A stretch of 64,000 nucleotides of DNA from Hyphomicrobium sp. ghe19 (GCF_902712875.1 NZ_LR743509.1:1681001-1745000), one strand, 5' to 3'; positions 17,551 to 27,247 are shown, counted from the first letter of the stretch. The notes: generated by a model not told the origin, from the letters alone. Made by a program: numbers and translations.

Positions 17551-20500
17551 ATGACAACAAAAGTGCACAGCTCTCGCGCCGTATTTTCGGGTGTTCCGGA
17601 AGGTTTTGACGGCCGCGTCGTCGCCGATATCACGAAGGCTGCGCGCACCGGCGACCAGCCCGGCCTTCACCTCCACATCGCGCGCGACGACCGCCGGCTC
17701 GACGAGCTTCAGGCGGCGGTAGCCTTTTTTGCTCCCGACATCGCCATCGTGCCGTTTCCGTCGTGGGATACCGTTCCTTACGACCGGACGAGCCCCAATC
17801 CGGAAATCGTGTCGAAGCGGATCACGGCGCTCGGAAAGCTTGCCGTCGGCGGGCGTAAAAAGCCGACGCTGGTGCTGACGACCATCAATGCGATTTTGCA
17901 GCGCCTGCCGCCGCGGAGTTTCATTCGTGGCGCCGTCAAGACGATCGCGCCGGCGACGCGGCTCGATCCGGCCGATCTGATCAAGCGGCTCGAATCCTAC
18001 GGCTACGACCGGTCGAGCACGGTCATGGAACCCGGCGAATATGCGCAGCGCGGCGGTATCATCGATCTTTATCCGCCTGGGCGGAGCAACCCGATCCGTC
18101 TCGATTTCTTCGGCGATACGCTCGAGTCCATCAAGGCCTTCGACGCGGAAACGCAACGCTCGCTGAAGCCGGTTCCGAAATTTTCGCTGATGCCGGTCAG
18201 CGAAGTCGCCTTCGGGGAAGCGGCGACGGCGTTGTTCCGGACGCGCTACGTCGCGCTCTTTGGCGGCAATACGGGCGATGATCCGCTTTATGAAGCGGTC
18301 AGCAGCGGCCGGCGTTACGTCGGCCAGGAGCACTGGCTGCCGTTCTTTCATCCGAGCCTCGAGACGCTCTTCGACTATCTGCCGGGCGTCGGCATCAGTT
18401 TCGATTATCATGATGACGAAGCGATCGAGCAGCGGTTCGAGCAGATCCGCGAACACTACGAGGCGCGTGTCGATTCACTCGAGGGCCAGCGATTTGGAGC
18501 ACCGCCTTACAAGCCCGTGCCGCCCGACCAGATGTTTCTCGACGCCAAGGATTGGGCGGCCGGACTCGGCTCGCGAACGGTCTCACGTCTGACGCCCTTC
18601 GACGAGCCCGGTGCGACGAACGTCTATTCGATGCACGGCAAGCGCGGGCGAACGTTCGCTGCCGAACGCGCCAATCCCGACGCGAACGTCTTCGATGCGG
18701 CGGTGGCTCATATCCGGCGCGTTCACGCGGAAAACCGCAGGGTCATTCTTGCGGCCTGGACGCCGGGGGCGCGCGAACGCCTGATTACGCTCCTCGAAGA
18801 TCATGGCCTGGAGAACGCCGTGAAGGTCGAGAACTTCGCGGAAGTGCTGGCACTTCCGCCGGGTCAGACGGCGTTCGCGGTGTTCGGCATCGAGGAAGGT
18901 TTCGAGACACCCGATTTCGCCGTCGTTGCCGAGCAGGACATTCTGGGCGACCGGCTGGTGCGCCAGCGCCGTCGCGCCCGCAAGGCGGCAGACGTTCTGA
19001 CGGAAGCCACGAGCCTCTCGGTCGGCGATCTCGTCGTTCACAGCGATCACGGCATCGGCCGGTTCGCGGGCTTGCAGACCATCACGGCGCTCGGCGCGCC
19101 GCACGACTGCCTCGAACTGCAATATGCCGGCGGCGACAAGCTGTTCCTGCCTGTCGAGAACATTGAGCTTCTGACACGTTACGGCGCCGACGAAGGCGAC
19201 GCGCAGCTCGACCGTCTCGGTGGCGTCGGCTGGCAGACCCGCAAGGCGAAGCTCAAGAAACGTCTTCGCGAGATCGCGAACGAGCTCATCAAGATCGCGG
19301 CGCTCCGAGCGTTGCGGGAAGCTCCGGTACTCGTTCCGCCAACAGGCGCTTACGACGAGTTCGTTGCGCGGTTTCCGTATGAGGAGACGGAGGATCAGGC
19401 GGCCAGCATCGATGCGGTGCTCGGCGATCTCGCATCGGGCAAGCCGATGGACCGGCTCGTCTGCGGCGACGTCGGCTTCGGGAAGACGGAAGTCGCCATT
19501 CGCGCGGCGTTCGTCGCGGCTATGAACGGCTTGCAGGTTGCGGTCGTGGTTCCGACGACGCTCCTTGCGAGGCAACATTTCCGCACGTTCACACAGCGGT
19601 TCCAGGGCCTGCCCGTGAAGATCGCGCAGGCGTCGCGCATGGTCGGGACGAAGGAGCTGGCCGAAGTGAAGGCCGGAGTGAAATCCGGCGATATCGATAT
19701 CGTGGTCGGCACGCATGCTTTGCTCGGCAAATCGATCGAGTTCGCGCGGCTCGGCCTTCTGATCATCGACGAAGAGCAGCACTTCGGCGTCAATCACAAA
19801 GAACGCCTGAAGAAGATGCGCGAAGACGTGCATGTGCTGACGCTGTCTGCGACGCCGATCCCGCGTACGCTGCAACTTGCCTTGACTGGCGTGCGCGAGC
19901 TTTCGCTGATCACCACGCCACCGGTCGACCGCTTGGCGGTGCGGACGTTCATCTCGCCGTTCGATCCGGTCATTCTGAAAGAAGCGCTGCGGCGCGAGCG
20001 TTTCCGTGGCGGGCAGACGTATTACGTGGCGCCGCGGATTTCCGATCTCGATGAGATGTCGGAGTTCCTGCGTGAGGCCGTGCCCGATCTCGTCTTCGCG
20101 CGCGCGACGGGCCAGATGACGCCGACGGAGCTCGAGGACGTGATGACTGCCTTCTACGAGGGCAAGTACGACATTCTGCTTTCGACGGCGATCGTCGAGT
20201 CCGGTCTCGATGTTCCGAACGCGAATACGCTGATCGTTCACCGCGCCGATATGTTCGGCTTGGCGCAGCTCTATCAGCTTCGCGGCCGCGTCGGCCGATC
20301 GAAGACGCGGGCTTATGCCTACATAACGACGCCGCCGGGACAGAAGCTCACCGAAGGCGCGGAAAAGCGCCTCAAGGTTCTGCAGTCGCTCGATACGCTT
20401 GGTGCGGGATTCTCGCTTGCCTCGCACGATCTCGATATTCGCGGCGGCGGCAATCTTCTCGGCGAAGAGCAGTCCGGCCACATCAAGGAAGTCGGTTTCG

Positions 20501-21036
20501 AACTCTACCAGTCGATGCTGGAAGAGGCCGTTTCAGCAATGAAGGGTGGCGATCTCGAAGCCGACGACAAGTGGAGCCCGGAGATCCAGCTCGGCACGTC
20601 GATCATGATTCCGGAGCCTTATGTTGCGGATCTACAACTTCGGCTCGGCCTTTACCGGCGACTGTCGAGTTTGGAGAAGCGGTCCGAGATCGACGCTTTT
20701 GCCGCGGAGCTCGTCGACCGGTTCGGTCCGCTGCCACCCGAGGTCGAGCATCTTCTCGACGTCATGGAGATCAAGGGTCTTTGCCGCATGGCAGGCATCG
20801 CGAAGGTCGATGCGGGGCCGAAGGGCGCCGTCATCACGCTGCACAAGGCGAAGTTCGCGAACCCGGAAGGGCTCATCGCATTCGTGCAGAATTCACGTGG
20901 GGCACTCAAGGTTCAGCCGGATCAGCGCCTCGTCTATCGCTCCGACTGGGATTTGCCCGAGATGCGGTTGAAGGGCGTAAGGGCGGTCGTCCAGCAGTTC
21001 GCCGACATCGCGGCGAAAACGAAGAAGGCGGCTTAG
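17551..21036 (+). CDS. mfd: Transcription-repair coupling factor Mfd
   Basis: 1161 aa, normal length. It removes stalled RNA polymerase and recruits UvrA to lesions. The UvrB-like region lies in the N-terminal third (PFPSWDTVPYDRTSPNPEIV). The RNA-polymerase interaction domain is near residue 490 (GDLVVHSDHGIGRF). The translocase core has Walker A GDVGFGKTEV near 639, DEEQHFGV near 738, SATPIPRTLQ and QLRGRVGRS. The C-terminal D7 domain is present. The gene starts 10 bases after sdhE. Confidence 0.98.
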   Translation: MTTKVHSSRAVFSGVPEGFDGRVVADITKAARTGDQPGLHLHIARDDRRLDELQAAVAFFAPDIAIVPFPSWDTVPYDRTSPNPEIVSKRITALGKLAVGGRKKPTLVLTTINAILQRLPPRSFIRGAVKTIAPATRLDPADLIKRLESYGYDRSSTVMEPGEYAQRGGIIDLYPPGRSNPIRLDFFGDTLESIKAFDAETQRSLKPVPKFSLMPVSEVAFGEAATALFRTRYVALFGGNTGDDPLYEAVSSGRRYVGQEHWLPFFHPSLETLFDYLPGVGISFDYHDDEAIEQRFEQIREHYEARVDSLEGQRFGAPPYKPVPPDQMFLDAKDWAAGLGSRTVSRLTPFDEPGATNVYSMHGKRGRTFAAERANPDANVFDAAVAHIRRVHAENRRVILAAWTPGARERLITLLEDHGLENAVKVENFAEVLALPPGQTAFAVFGIEEGFETPDFAVVAEQDILGDRLVRQRRRARKAADVLTEATSLSVGDLVVHSDHGIGRFAGLQTITALGAPHDCLELQYAGGDKLFLPVENIELLTRYGADEGDAQLDRLGGVGWQTRKAKLKKRLREIANELIKIAALRALREAPVLVPPTGAYDEFVARFPYEETEDQAASIDAVLGDLASGKPMDRLVCGDVGFGKTEVAIRAAFVAAMNGLQVAVVVPTTLLARQHFRTFTQRFQGLPVKIAQASRMVGTKELAEVKAGVKSGDIDIVVGTHALLGKSIEFARLGLLIIDEEQHFGVNHKERLKKMREDVHVLTLSATPIPRTLQLALTGVRELSLITTPPVDRLAVRTFISPFDPVILKEALRRERFRGGQTYYVAPRISDLDEMSEFLREAVPDLVFARATGQMTPTELEDVMTAFYEGKYDILLSTAIVESGLDVPNANTLIVHRADMFGLAQLYQLRGRVGRSKTRAYAYITTPPGQKLTEGAEKRLKVLQSLDTLGAGFSLASHDLDIRGGGNLLGEEQSGHIKEVGFELYQSMLEEAVSAMKGGDLEADDKWSPEIQLGTSIMIPEPYVADLQLRLGLYRRLSSLEKRSEIDAFAAELVDRFGPLPPEVEHLLDVMEIKGLCRMAGIAKVDAGPKGAVITLHKAKFANPEGLIAFVQNSRGALKVQPDQRLVYRSDWDLPEMRLKGVRAVVQQFADIAAKTKKAA

Positions 21037-21065
21037 CCTCGCTTGTCTAAGCCTCTTCACGCACC

Positions 21066-21157
21066 GTCATGCCCGCGTAGGCGGGCATCCGCCCAAGCAT
21101 TTTGGTTCGACGTGTTCGCGGTTGTCTTGGACGGATCCCGGCCTTCGCCGGGATGAC
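21066..21157. repeat. Paired REP-like palindromes in opposite orientation
   Basis: Two hairpin units lie between the convergent mfd and acyl-CoA synthetase genes. The first, 21066-21090, starts GTCATGCCCGCGTAGGCGGG. The second, 21133-21157, is GGATCCCGGC-CTTC-GCCGGGATGAC reading outward. Each is itself a hairpin, and the GTCAT/ATGAC ends make the pair an inverted repeat, like the BIME layout of REP elements. They may also act as terminators or block mRNA decay. Confidence 0.7.
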
Positions 21158-21175
21158 GAGCATTGATGGCCGAGC

Positions 21176-22717
21176 CTACTTCGAATCGATGAGCAGCGGA
21201 GCGAGGGCCTTGCGCTGCACCTTGCCATTGGGTGTCCGCGGGAGCCGGTCGATGAAAACGATTTCACGCGGGACCTTGTAGGCGGCGAGGTGTTCGCTGG
21301 CGAATGCCTTGACCGCCGCGGCATTCTTCGGTGCGCCCTCACTCGGAACCACGAAGGCGCCGATGATCGAAACGCCGCTTTTGACGCGGATTTCAGTGCA
21401 CGCGACTTCGGCGACGCCGGGGCATGGTGCGAGCGCGGATTCGATCTCGAGCGGCGAGACGCGATAGCCGCCCGCGTTCATCAGCTCATTCACGCGGCCG
21501 AGGTGCGTGATGTAGCCATCGGCGTCGAGGGAACCCAGATCGCCGCCGACAAACCACTCGCTGCGGAACACTTCACCTTCTTCTGCGGGGCGGTTCCAAT
21601 AGCCGAGCATCATACCCGGGTCGGAACGGTGGACGGCGATCAGACCTTCCTGTCCCGGAGGAAGAGGATCGTTTCCGTTCGCTTCGTCGGCAGGGATGAT
21701 CGCGACGCGCCGTCCAGGTTGAGCCTTGCCGACGGCTCCCGGACGATATGGAACGTCGGGTCCGGTCGAGATGTACGTCGATATTTCGCTCATGCCGAGC
21801 GCTTCGTAGAGCGGCAGGCCCGTTGATTTGGTCCAATCTTCGACGAGAGTGGGCGGTGGCGTTTCTCCGGCCATCAGGCCGTGACGCAATTGCCCGAGAG
21901 AGCTAGGTGTCGGGCGAGCGTACTTCAATATCTGACGGAATACGCCGGGAACGGCCGCGAAAAGTGTCGCTCCCGTTGCCGCAATGATAGCCGGCCAAAG
22001 CTCGGGCGATTTCTCTCCGGTGCAAACGATGGCTGTCGCGCCGTTCGCCCATGGGTCGGTCAGACCGACACCGAGCGTGAACGTCCAGTTGAACGCGCCG
22101 GCGTGGAGCATTCGGTCATCAGCGGTGATGCCGAACCAGCCTTGATACATGGGACTGCGTCCCAAGGCCGAGCGATGGGCGTGCAGAACACCTTTGGGCT
22201 TCGCGGTCGTGCCCGACGTATAGATCAGGAAGGCCGGATCGTCCGCATTGGTCGCTGCATACTCGGCGCGCCCGGAGGTGCGGATGAGGCACCCGATATC
22301 CTCGGCTGAGAACTCCCTGACGCCGGGGGCGATGCCGACCGTCAACGGTTCCGACGTTGCGATGGCCGAGGCGCCGCTATCCTCAAGCAGCGCCTTGAGT
22401 TCGGGAGCGGTCAACTGATCGGAAAGCGGCAACGCGACGAAGCCGCCGGCGATGGCCGCGAAGAACAGAAGTGCTGATTGGCTCGAATTTCCGAGGCGGA
22501 TCGCAACGCGTTCGCCGGGCTTCAGTCCGTGTGCGGCCAGTCCGGCTGAGAGACGAAGAATGGCATCCTCGATCTCTGCGAACGACCATGTTTCCAAAGG
22601 GCTTTCAGGATTGCGGGTATCGCAGACGAGAAGGGCGGTCTTAGCAGGGGTTTGCTGCGCGGCTCCACCAATGGCGTATTTCGCCATGTTGAACGGATTG
22701 CTGGAGCTCGATGTCAT
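21176..22717 (-). CDS. AMP-dependent acyl-CoA synthetase/ligase family protein
   Basis: 513 aa, ANL superfamily. It activates a carboxylate as acyl-AMP and transfers it to CoA or another thiol. The P-loop YTSGTTAKPKG lies at residues 166-176. YEALGMSE matches the A5 region, GGDLGSLDADGYITHLGR the A7/A8 hinge, and RTPNGKVQRKAL carries the catalytic Lys near the C-terminus. The acid substrate cannot be read from sequence; a benzoate- or medium-chain-type acid is possible. The ATG at 22717 overlaps the stop of the upstream binding-protein gene by four bases (ATGA), so the two are coupled. Confidence 0.88.
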   Translation of the reverse strand: MTSSSSNPFNMAKYAIGGAAQQTPAKTALLVCDTRNPESPLETWSFAEIEDAILRLSAGLAAHGLKPGERVAIRLGNSSQSALLFFAAIAGGFVALPLSDQLTAPELKALLEDSGASAIATSEPLTVGIAPGVREFSAEDIGCLIRTSGRAEYAATNADDPAFLIYTSGTTAKPKGVLHAHRSALGRSPMYQGWFGITADDRMLHAGAFNWTFTLGVGLTDPWANGATAIVCTGEKSPELWPAIIAATGATLFAAVPGVFRQILKYARPTPSSLGQLRHGLMAGETPPPTLVEDWTKSTGLPLYEALGMSEISTYISTGPDVPYRPGAVGKAQPGRRVAIIPADEANGNDPLPPGQEGLIAVHRSDPGMMLGYWNRPAEEGEVFRSEWFVGGDLGSLDADGYITHLGRVNELMNAGGYRVSPLEIESALAPCPGVAEVACTEIRVKSGVSIIGAFVVPSEGAPKNAAAVKAFASEHLAAYKVPREIVFIDRLPRTPNGKVQRKALAPLLIDSK

Positions 22718-24504
22718 TTTCCCTCGATCCACCACGTATCGACGGCATATCCGAAGATCGGCGTCTTATCCGGATGCTTGAGACGCGCCCAGAAGGCAAC
22801 CCACTGCCGCGGCGTATAAAACAGGGGAACGACGTAGTCACCCGAAAGCAGTACGCGATCGAGGGCGCGGACGGACGATACGAAATCGGTCTCGCTGTCG
22901 GCCGCCAGCATGCTCTCGATCATGGCGTCGGCCGCGGGGTTGCGGACGCCCGCGAAATTATAAGAACCGTTGGAATCCGCCGTCTTGGCCGACCATCGGA
23001 ACAGCTGCTCGTTGCCAGGCGAAAGCGACGAAGGCCACGAATTCTGGATCATGTCGAAATCGAAGCTCGACAGGCGCTGTTGATATTGGGCGCTGTCGAC
23101 GACGCGCACTCGGACGGCGATGCCGAGCGGCGCAAGACTGCGCGCGTAGCTCAGCAGCAGGGCTTCCTGCGCGTTGCTGTTCGCCAGAATTTCGAATGCG
23201 AGTTGCTTGCCGGTCTTGGGGTCGATCAAGCGGCCATCCTTGAGAACGAGGCCCGCTTCCGTCAGCAGCGCAAAGGCCGCTTTTTGGTTCTGCCGGTTTT
23301 GGCCGCTGCCGTCGCTCGCCGGAAACCGGTACGTGCCCTCCATGAATTCCGGCCGGACGGCGTCCGGGAAGGGTGCGAGAAGCGCGCGTTCCCGAGCATC
23401 CGCCGGGTGGCCGGTCGACGCCAGATACGAGCGTTCGAAATAGCTCTCGGTCCGCTTGAACAGGCCGTTGTAAAGGACCCGATTGCTCCATTCGAAGTCG
23501 AAGAGCATCATCAGGGCGCGGCGCACGCGCTGGTCTGCGAAGATCGGGCGGCGCGTGTTGAAGACGAATGCCGTCATGCCGGCCGGGAGGCCGATGTCGA
23601 ATTCAGCTTTGACGATGCGGCCGTCGTGGACAGGCGGGATGTCGTAGCCGCCAGCCCAACGGCCTGGGTCGTCTTCGAGCCTCAAATCGATGTTGCCGGA
23701 CTTGAAGGCTTCGAACATGACAGAGGCGTCGCGGAAATAGTCGAAGCGGATATCGTCGAAATTGAAGCGGCCGCGATTGACGGGAAGGTCTTTGCCCCAA
23801 TAGTCGGGATCGCGGCGAAAACTGATCGATCTTCCCGCATCGATGTTTGAAACCGTATAGGGGCCGGAGCCGAGGAGGGGTTTCATGCCGGCGGTTTCGA
23901 ATTGTTCCGGCGTCATGTCGCGGGCAGCGAAAACCGGCATCAGGCCGAGGATCAGCGGTAGCTCGCGGTCGGTTGCATCCTGAAACGTGAACTTGACGCC
24001 GCGCTCGCCGACTTTCTCGGCTCCGGTGACTTTTGCAAAATAGGTTCGGTGGTTCGGGCGGCCTTTTTCTTTGAGCAGCGCGAACGATTTTACGACGTCT
24101 TCCGGGGTCACCGGCTGACGGTCGGAAAAGCGCGCCGCGGGATTGATCGTGAAGGTCACGGATTTGCGGTCGTCGGCGACGTCGATTGAATCGGCCAAGA
24201 GGCCGTAGAGCGTGAACGGTTCGTCGAGGCTGCGCGCCATCAACGCTTCGACGACGAATTCCCGGATGCCTGACGCGGGCGTTCCCTGCACGATCAGGGG
24301 GTTCACGCTCTCGTAGGAGCCCAGCACACCCAAGGTCAGCGTGCCGCCTTTCGAGGCCTGCGGGTTCACGTAGGGAAAGGCCTTAAAGCCATCACCGAGT
24401 GCCGGGGCGCCATGAAGTGCGATTGAGGTCTGCGGAGCGGCCACGGCCGGGAGGCCCGCCGTCAACACTACCCAGAAAATGAGGATAAACTTCCCGAAGG
24501 ACAT
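22714..24504 (-). CDS. Peptide ABC transporter substrate-binding protein, family 5 (YejA-like)
   Basis: About 596 aa periplasmic solute-binding protein. The signal peptide is MSFGKFILIFWVVLTAGLPA, with likely cleavage after AVA. The SBP_bac_5 body has YejA-like features such as FRRDPDYWGKDLPVN and FEAFKSGNIDLRLE. Relatives take up oligopeptides and similar solutes through YejBEF permeases. Here no permease or ATPase gene is adjacent; the downstream overlapping gene is an acyl-CoA synthetase, which is unusual and could mean that an acid is bound. A GTG at 24528 gives an alternative start; the ATG at 24504 sits at the head of the signal peptide. Confidence 0.88.
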   Translation of the reverse strand: MSFGKFILIFWVVLTAGLPAVAAPQTSIALHGAPALGDGFKAFPYVNPQASKGGTLTLGVLGSYESVNPLIVQGTPASGIREFVVEALMARSLDEPFTLYGLLADSIDVADDRKSVTFTINPAARFSDRQPVTPEDVVKSFALLKEKGRPNHRTYFAKVTGAEKVGERGVKFTFQDATDRELPLILGLMPVFAARDMTPEQFETAGMKPLLGSGPYTVSNIDAGRSISFRRDPDYWGKDLPVNRGRFNFDDIRFDYFRDASVMFEAFKSGNIDLRLEDDPGRWAGGYDIPPVHDGRIVKAEFDIGLPAGMTAFVFNTRRPIFADQRVRRALMMLFDFEWSNRVLYNGLFKRTESYFERSYLASTGHPADARERALLAPFPDAVRPEFMEGTYRFPASDGSGQNRQNQKAAFALLTEAGLVLKDGRLIDPKTGKQLAFEILANSNAQEALLLSYARSLAPLGIAVRVRVVDSAQYQQRLSSFDFDMIQNSWPSSLSPGNEQLFRWSAKTADSNGSYNFAGVRNPAADAMIESMLAADSETDFVSSVRALDRVLLSGDYVVPLFYTPRQWVAFWARLKHPDKTPIFGYAVDTWWIEGK

Positions 24505-24850
24505 TGCCGGTACCTGAAATGCTTTCACCGGCTTGTTACTACGCGATAATCCCGGCAGTGTGGCGCTAACGGCCAGCGCGACTTCAGGTCTTCTAACGGG
24601 GCCGAGCGGGGGCTGTCCAGCTTGTCGCAGTGGCCGACGAGCAACGATGGCAGATAGCGAACTGCGGCCCCCAATTGTGCTGGACCGCGGTCACGTGATT
24701 GCCGTAATCCGAGCCTTACTCGGCGCCGGATCGGCAGTACAGTGCCGGGTCTGCGCAGGCTTGGTGGCGAGCTTTTGACGCACGGCGATGAACTTAGGGG
24801 TAGGCGCCGGTGAGGCCGGCACAACGAATAAAGCGAGGATTTTTAGGTTG
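24505..24850. other. Intergenic region between divergent genes
   Basis: 346 bases that must hold promoters for the YejA-like gene (leftward) and the IalB-like gene (rightward). A 10-bp palindrome, GACCGCGGTC, lies at 24683-24692. No convincing gene or structured RNA is seen. Confidence 0.35.
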
Positions 24851-25723
24851 ATGGCAAACGCACTATTGCGCGCGGGCGGCAGGGCGCTCGTATCGGCCGT
24901 AGCGGTTGCGGCGGTGATGTCCGCTGCGCCCGCTTGGGCCCAAGATGCAGCAAAACCGGCTGCACCGAAGAAAGCTCAGCCGGCTGCTGCTGCCCCGGCG
25001 GCAGGAGCGCCTGCAGTCAACGGAGCGGCGGCTGCTTCTCCCAAGAGCGCCTGGGTGAAGCTTTGCGAGAAAGCGCCTATCGAAAAGAAGGGCGCAGACG
25101 GCAAGGAAGTGAAGGAAGAGAAGTCTCTCTGCCTCACGCACCATGAGCGTCTCGACGGCAACACCGGAATGGTTCTCGTTTCGGCGGCCATTCGCGAAGT
25201 CGAAGGCTCCGACAAGAAATCTCTGATGATCATGGTGCCGCTCGGGATGGCGATCCCTCCGGGTGTCCGCGCTGCGATCTATACGAAAGAACAGTGGGCG
25301 GCTGCGTCCAAGAACGAGAAGATCGATGAGAAGGCATTGAAGCCCATCGAACTTCATTATGCGCTTTGCCATCCGGCTGGGTGCACGGCCGAGACGGAAG
25401 CTACGCCCGATATCCTCGCCCAGATGTCGAAGGGCGGCGGACTGATGGTGCTGGCGATGAACGCCGCAGCACAGCCTATCGGCTTCCCGGTTCCTCTCGA
25501 TGGCTATAACGAAGCTGCCGCTGGACCTCCGGTCGACAACAAGAAGTATGCCGAGGCGCGCAGCCAGCTGATGCAGCAGATCCGTCAGCGTCAGGCGCAG
25601 ATGGCCGAGAAGTGGAAGGAAGACCAGCTGAAGAACCTGCCGCTCGATGCGCCGGGCGCTCCTCCGACCACGACCAGCTCGACGAAGGCGCCGGCAGCGG
25701 CACCTGCCAAGCCGAAGCAGTAA
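24851..25723 (+). CDS. Invasion-associated locus B (IalB) family exported protein
   Basis: 290 aa from the ATG at 24851, with a signal peptide (GRALVSAVAVAAVMSAAPAWA) and then an Ala/Pro-rich linker. The IalB domain (PF06776) follows: WVKLCEKAPI, a four-Cys pattern, VPLGMAIPPGVRA and LHYALCHPAGCTAETEA. The tail is charged and Ala/Pro-rich. In Bartonella, IalB affects erythrocyte invasion; in free-living alphaproteobacteria the family is widespread and its job is unknown. An upstream ATG at 24788 would add 21 non-signal residues. A strong terminator follows, so the gene probably stands alone. Confidence 0.87.
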   Translation: MANALLRAGGRALVSAVAVAAVMSAAPAWAQDAAKPAAPKKAQPAAAAPAAGAPAVNGAAAASPKSAWVKLCEKAPIEKKGADGKEVKEEKSLCLTHHERLDGNTGMVLVSAAIREVEGSDKKSLMIMVPLGMAIPPGVRAAIYTKEQWAAASKNEKIDEKALKPIELHYALCHPAGCTAETEATPDILAQMSKGGGLMVLAMNAAAQPIGFPVPLDGYNEAAAGPPVDNKKYAEARSQLMQQIRQRQAQMAEKWKEDQLKNLPLDAPGAPPTTTSSTKAPAAAPAKPKQ

Positions 25724-25748
25724 GGTCTTCTGGTTTTCAAGTTTTGAG

Positions 25749-25782
25749 CCGCCCCGGATGAAAATCCGGGGCGGTTTTTTTT
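25749..25782 (+). terminator. Rho-independent terminator after the IalB-like gene
   Basis: A perfect 11-bp GC-rich stem, CCGCCCCGGAT / ATCCGGGGCGG, has a GAAA loop and is followed at once by eight T residues. It is placed 25 bases after the stop codon. This is the strongest intrinsic terminator in the window. Confidence 0.93.
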
Positions 25783-25799
25783 ATCGGCGTTTTGCTGAT

Positions 25800-26132
25800 C
25801 TAGTTCGTTGAGCCGGGACGAAGGCGATAGCCGCCATTGCCGTCCTTGATGAAACGCTCACCAATGTCGGGGTGACGGAGCGGGGCGGCATTGTCGTCCA
25901 GCAGCAGGTTCTGTTCCGAGACGTATGCGAGATAGGTCGTTTCGGCGTTTTCTGCATACAGATGATAGTAGGGCTGATCTTTCCGGGGCCTGACTTCCTC
26001 GGGGATGGATAGCCACCACTCCTCGGTGTTTGCAAACTCCGGATCGATATCGAAGATCAGTCCGCGAAATGGATAGAGCCGATGCCGGACCACCTGGCCG
26101 ATCGAGAACTTGGCGTGTTTGATATCGTTCAT
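25800..26132 (-). CDS. hspQ: Heat shock protein HspQ / hemimethylated DNA-binding YccV-like
   Basis: 110 aa. The YccV fold is recognisable from FSIGQVVRHRLYPFRGLIFD, then DQPYYHLYAENAETTYLAYV and LLLDDNAAPLRHPDIGERF. In enterobacteria HspQ is a heat-inducible modulator of Lon protease, and the domain also binds hemimethylated DNA in vitro. The ATG at 26132 fits the family N-terminus (MNDIKHAKF). The frame stays open far upstream, inside the next gene, without meaning. I did not find a clear sigma-32 promoter. Confidence 0.92.
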   Translation of the reverse strand: MNDIKHAKFSIGQVVRHRLYPFRGLIFDIDPEFANTEEWWLSIPEEVRPRKDQPYYHLYAENAETTYLAYVSEQNLLLDDNAAPLRHPDIGERFIKDGNGGYRLRPGSTN

Positions 26133-26185
26133 GGCGTTTTTAATGTGTGGCGGCGAAGGTCGCGACGCAAGTCCAACAACGGAGA

Positions 26186-27247
26186 CTAGAGCGCGCCGTA
26201 AAGCGCCGCACGCTCCGGGTCCTTTGATGCGACGATCTTTGCAAGATCGACGATGACCTTGGCCTGTTTCCAGGTCGCGTCGTCCTGCATCTTGCCGTCG
26301 AGCATGACGGCGCCCGTTCCGTCGGGCATGGCGTCGATGATGCGCTTCGCGAATTTGACCTCCGCCGGATCCGGCGAGAACACGCGCTTGGCGATTTCGA
26401 TCTGTGACGGGTGCAGCGACCAGGCGCCGAGGCAACCCTGCAGAAATGCATTCCGGAACTGGGCCTCGCAGGCGGCGAGATCCGAGAAGTCTCCGAACGG
26501 GCCGTAGAACGGCTTCAGACCGTAGGCGAGGCAAGCGTCGACCATCTTGCCGACCGTGTAATGCCAAAGGTCTTGCTGGTAGAAGGCGCGCGCTGCGCCG
26601 GGGTTATCCTTCTGTGCGTCCGCGAGGACGCCGTAATCGGGATGGCCGCCGCCGACGCGGGTCGTTTTCATGCCGCGCGAGGCTGCGAGATCGGCCGGGC
26701 CGAGGCTCATACCGTGCATACGCGGAGAGGCGGCTGCGATCGCCTCGACATTGTTCACGCCCTCGGCCGTCTCGAGAATGGCGTGGATCAGTATCGGCTT
26801 CTTGACGCCGTGCTTCGCTTCAAGCTGGGCCAGAAGCTGATCGAGATAGTGGATGTCCCAAGGTCCTTCGACCTTCGGCAGCATGATGACGTCGAGCTTG
26901 TTGCCGACGCTGGCGACGATCTCGGTGACGTCGTCGAGCATCCAGGGCGAGTTGAGGCAGTTGATGCGCGTCCAAACGCCGGTCGATCCGAAATCGTTTT
27001 CACGGACCATCTGGATGAAGCCTTTGCGAGCGTTTTCCTTCTGATCGACGGGCACCGCGTCCTCGAGGTTGCCGAGGACCACGTCGACCTGGGACGCCAG
27101 TTCCTTGATCTTGGCCCGGATCTTCTCGTTATGCGGCGGCACGAAGTGGATCATGCGCTCGAGCGTGACGGGAAGGGCCCGGAAGGGTTCCGGAGCGCCG
27201 ATGGCGAGGGGCGAGAAATGCTTGGCGGGTGTGCGCGTCGAAGCCAT
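26186..27247 (-). CDS. HpcH/HpaI (CitE-like) lyase, probable malyl-CoA / beta-methylmalyl-CoA lyase
   Basis: 353 aa, TIM-barrel lyase of the citrate lyase beta/malyl-CoA lyase family. Family residues are visible: NLEDAVP at 60-66, TRIN with Arg94, the LPKVEGPWD region near 123-131, and ILETAEG with Glu159. [27 protein letters not shown] and the C-terminal [13 protein letters not shown] are typical of L-malyl-CoA lyases. Such an enzyme splits malyl-CoA to glyoxylate and acetyl-CoA, as in the serine cycle or ethylmalonyl-CoA pathway of methylotrophs. It is longer at the N-terminus than classical MclA, and no serine-cycle genes are adjacent, so it may be a paralogue with another hydroxyacyl-CoA substrate. 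Confidence 0.85.
   Translation of the reverse strand: MASTRTPAKHFSPLAIGAPEPFRALPVTLERMIHFVPPHNEKIRAKIKELASQVDVVLGNLEDAVPVDQKENARKGFIQMVRENDFGSTGVWTRINCLNSPWMLDDVTEIVASVGNKLDVIMLPKVEGPWDIHYLDQLLAQLEAKHGVKKPILIHAILETAEGVNNVEAIAAASPRMHGMSLGPADLAASRGMKTTRVGGGHPDYGVLADAQKDNPGAARAFYQQDLWHYTVGKMVDACLAYGLKPFYGPFGDFSDLAACEAQFRNAFLQGCLGAWSLHPSQIEIAKRVFSPDPAEVKFAKRIIDAMPDGTGAVMLDGKMQDDATWKQAKVIVDLAKIVASKDPERAALYGAL

Noticed and set aside
18583..20481. A 632-codon open frame antisense to mfd
   Set aside because: It lies wholly inside a certain gene, has no ribosome site or domain, and its composition (Arg, His, Leu-rich) is that of an antisense shadow in a GC-rich genome.
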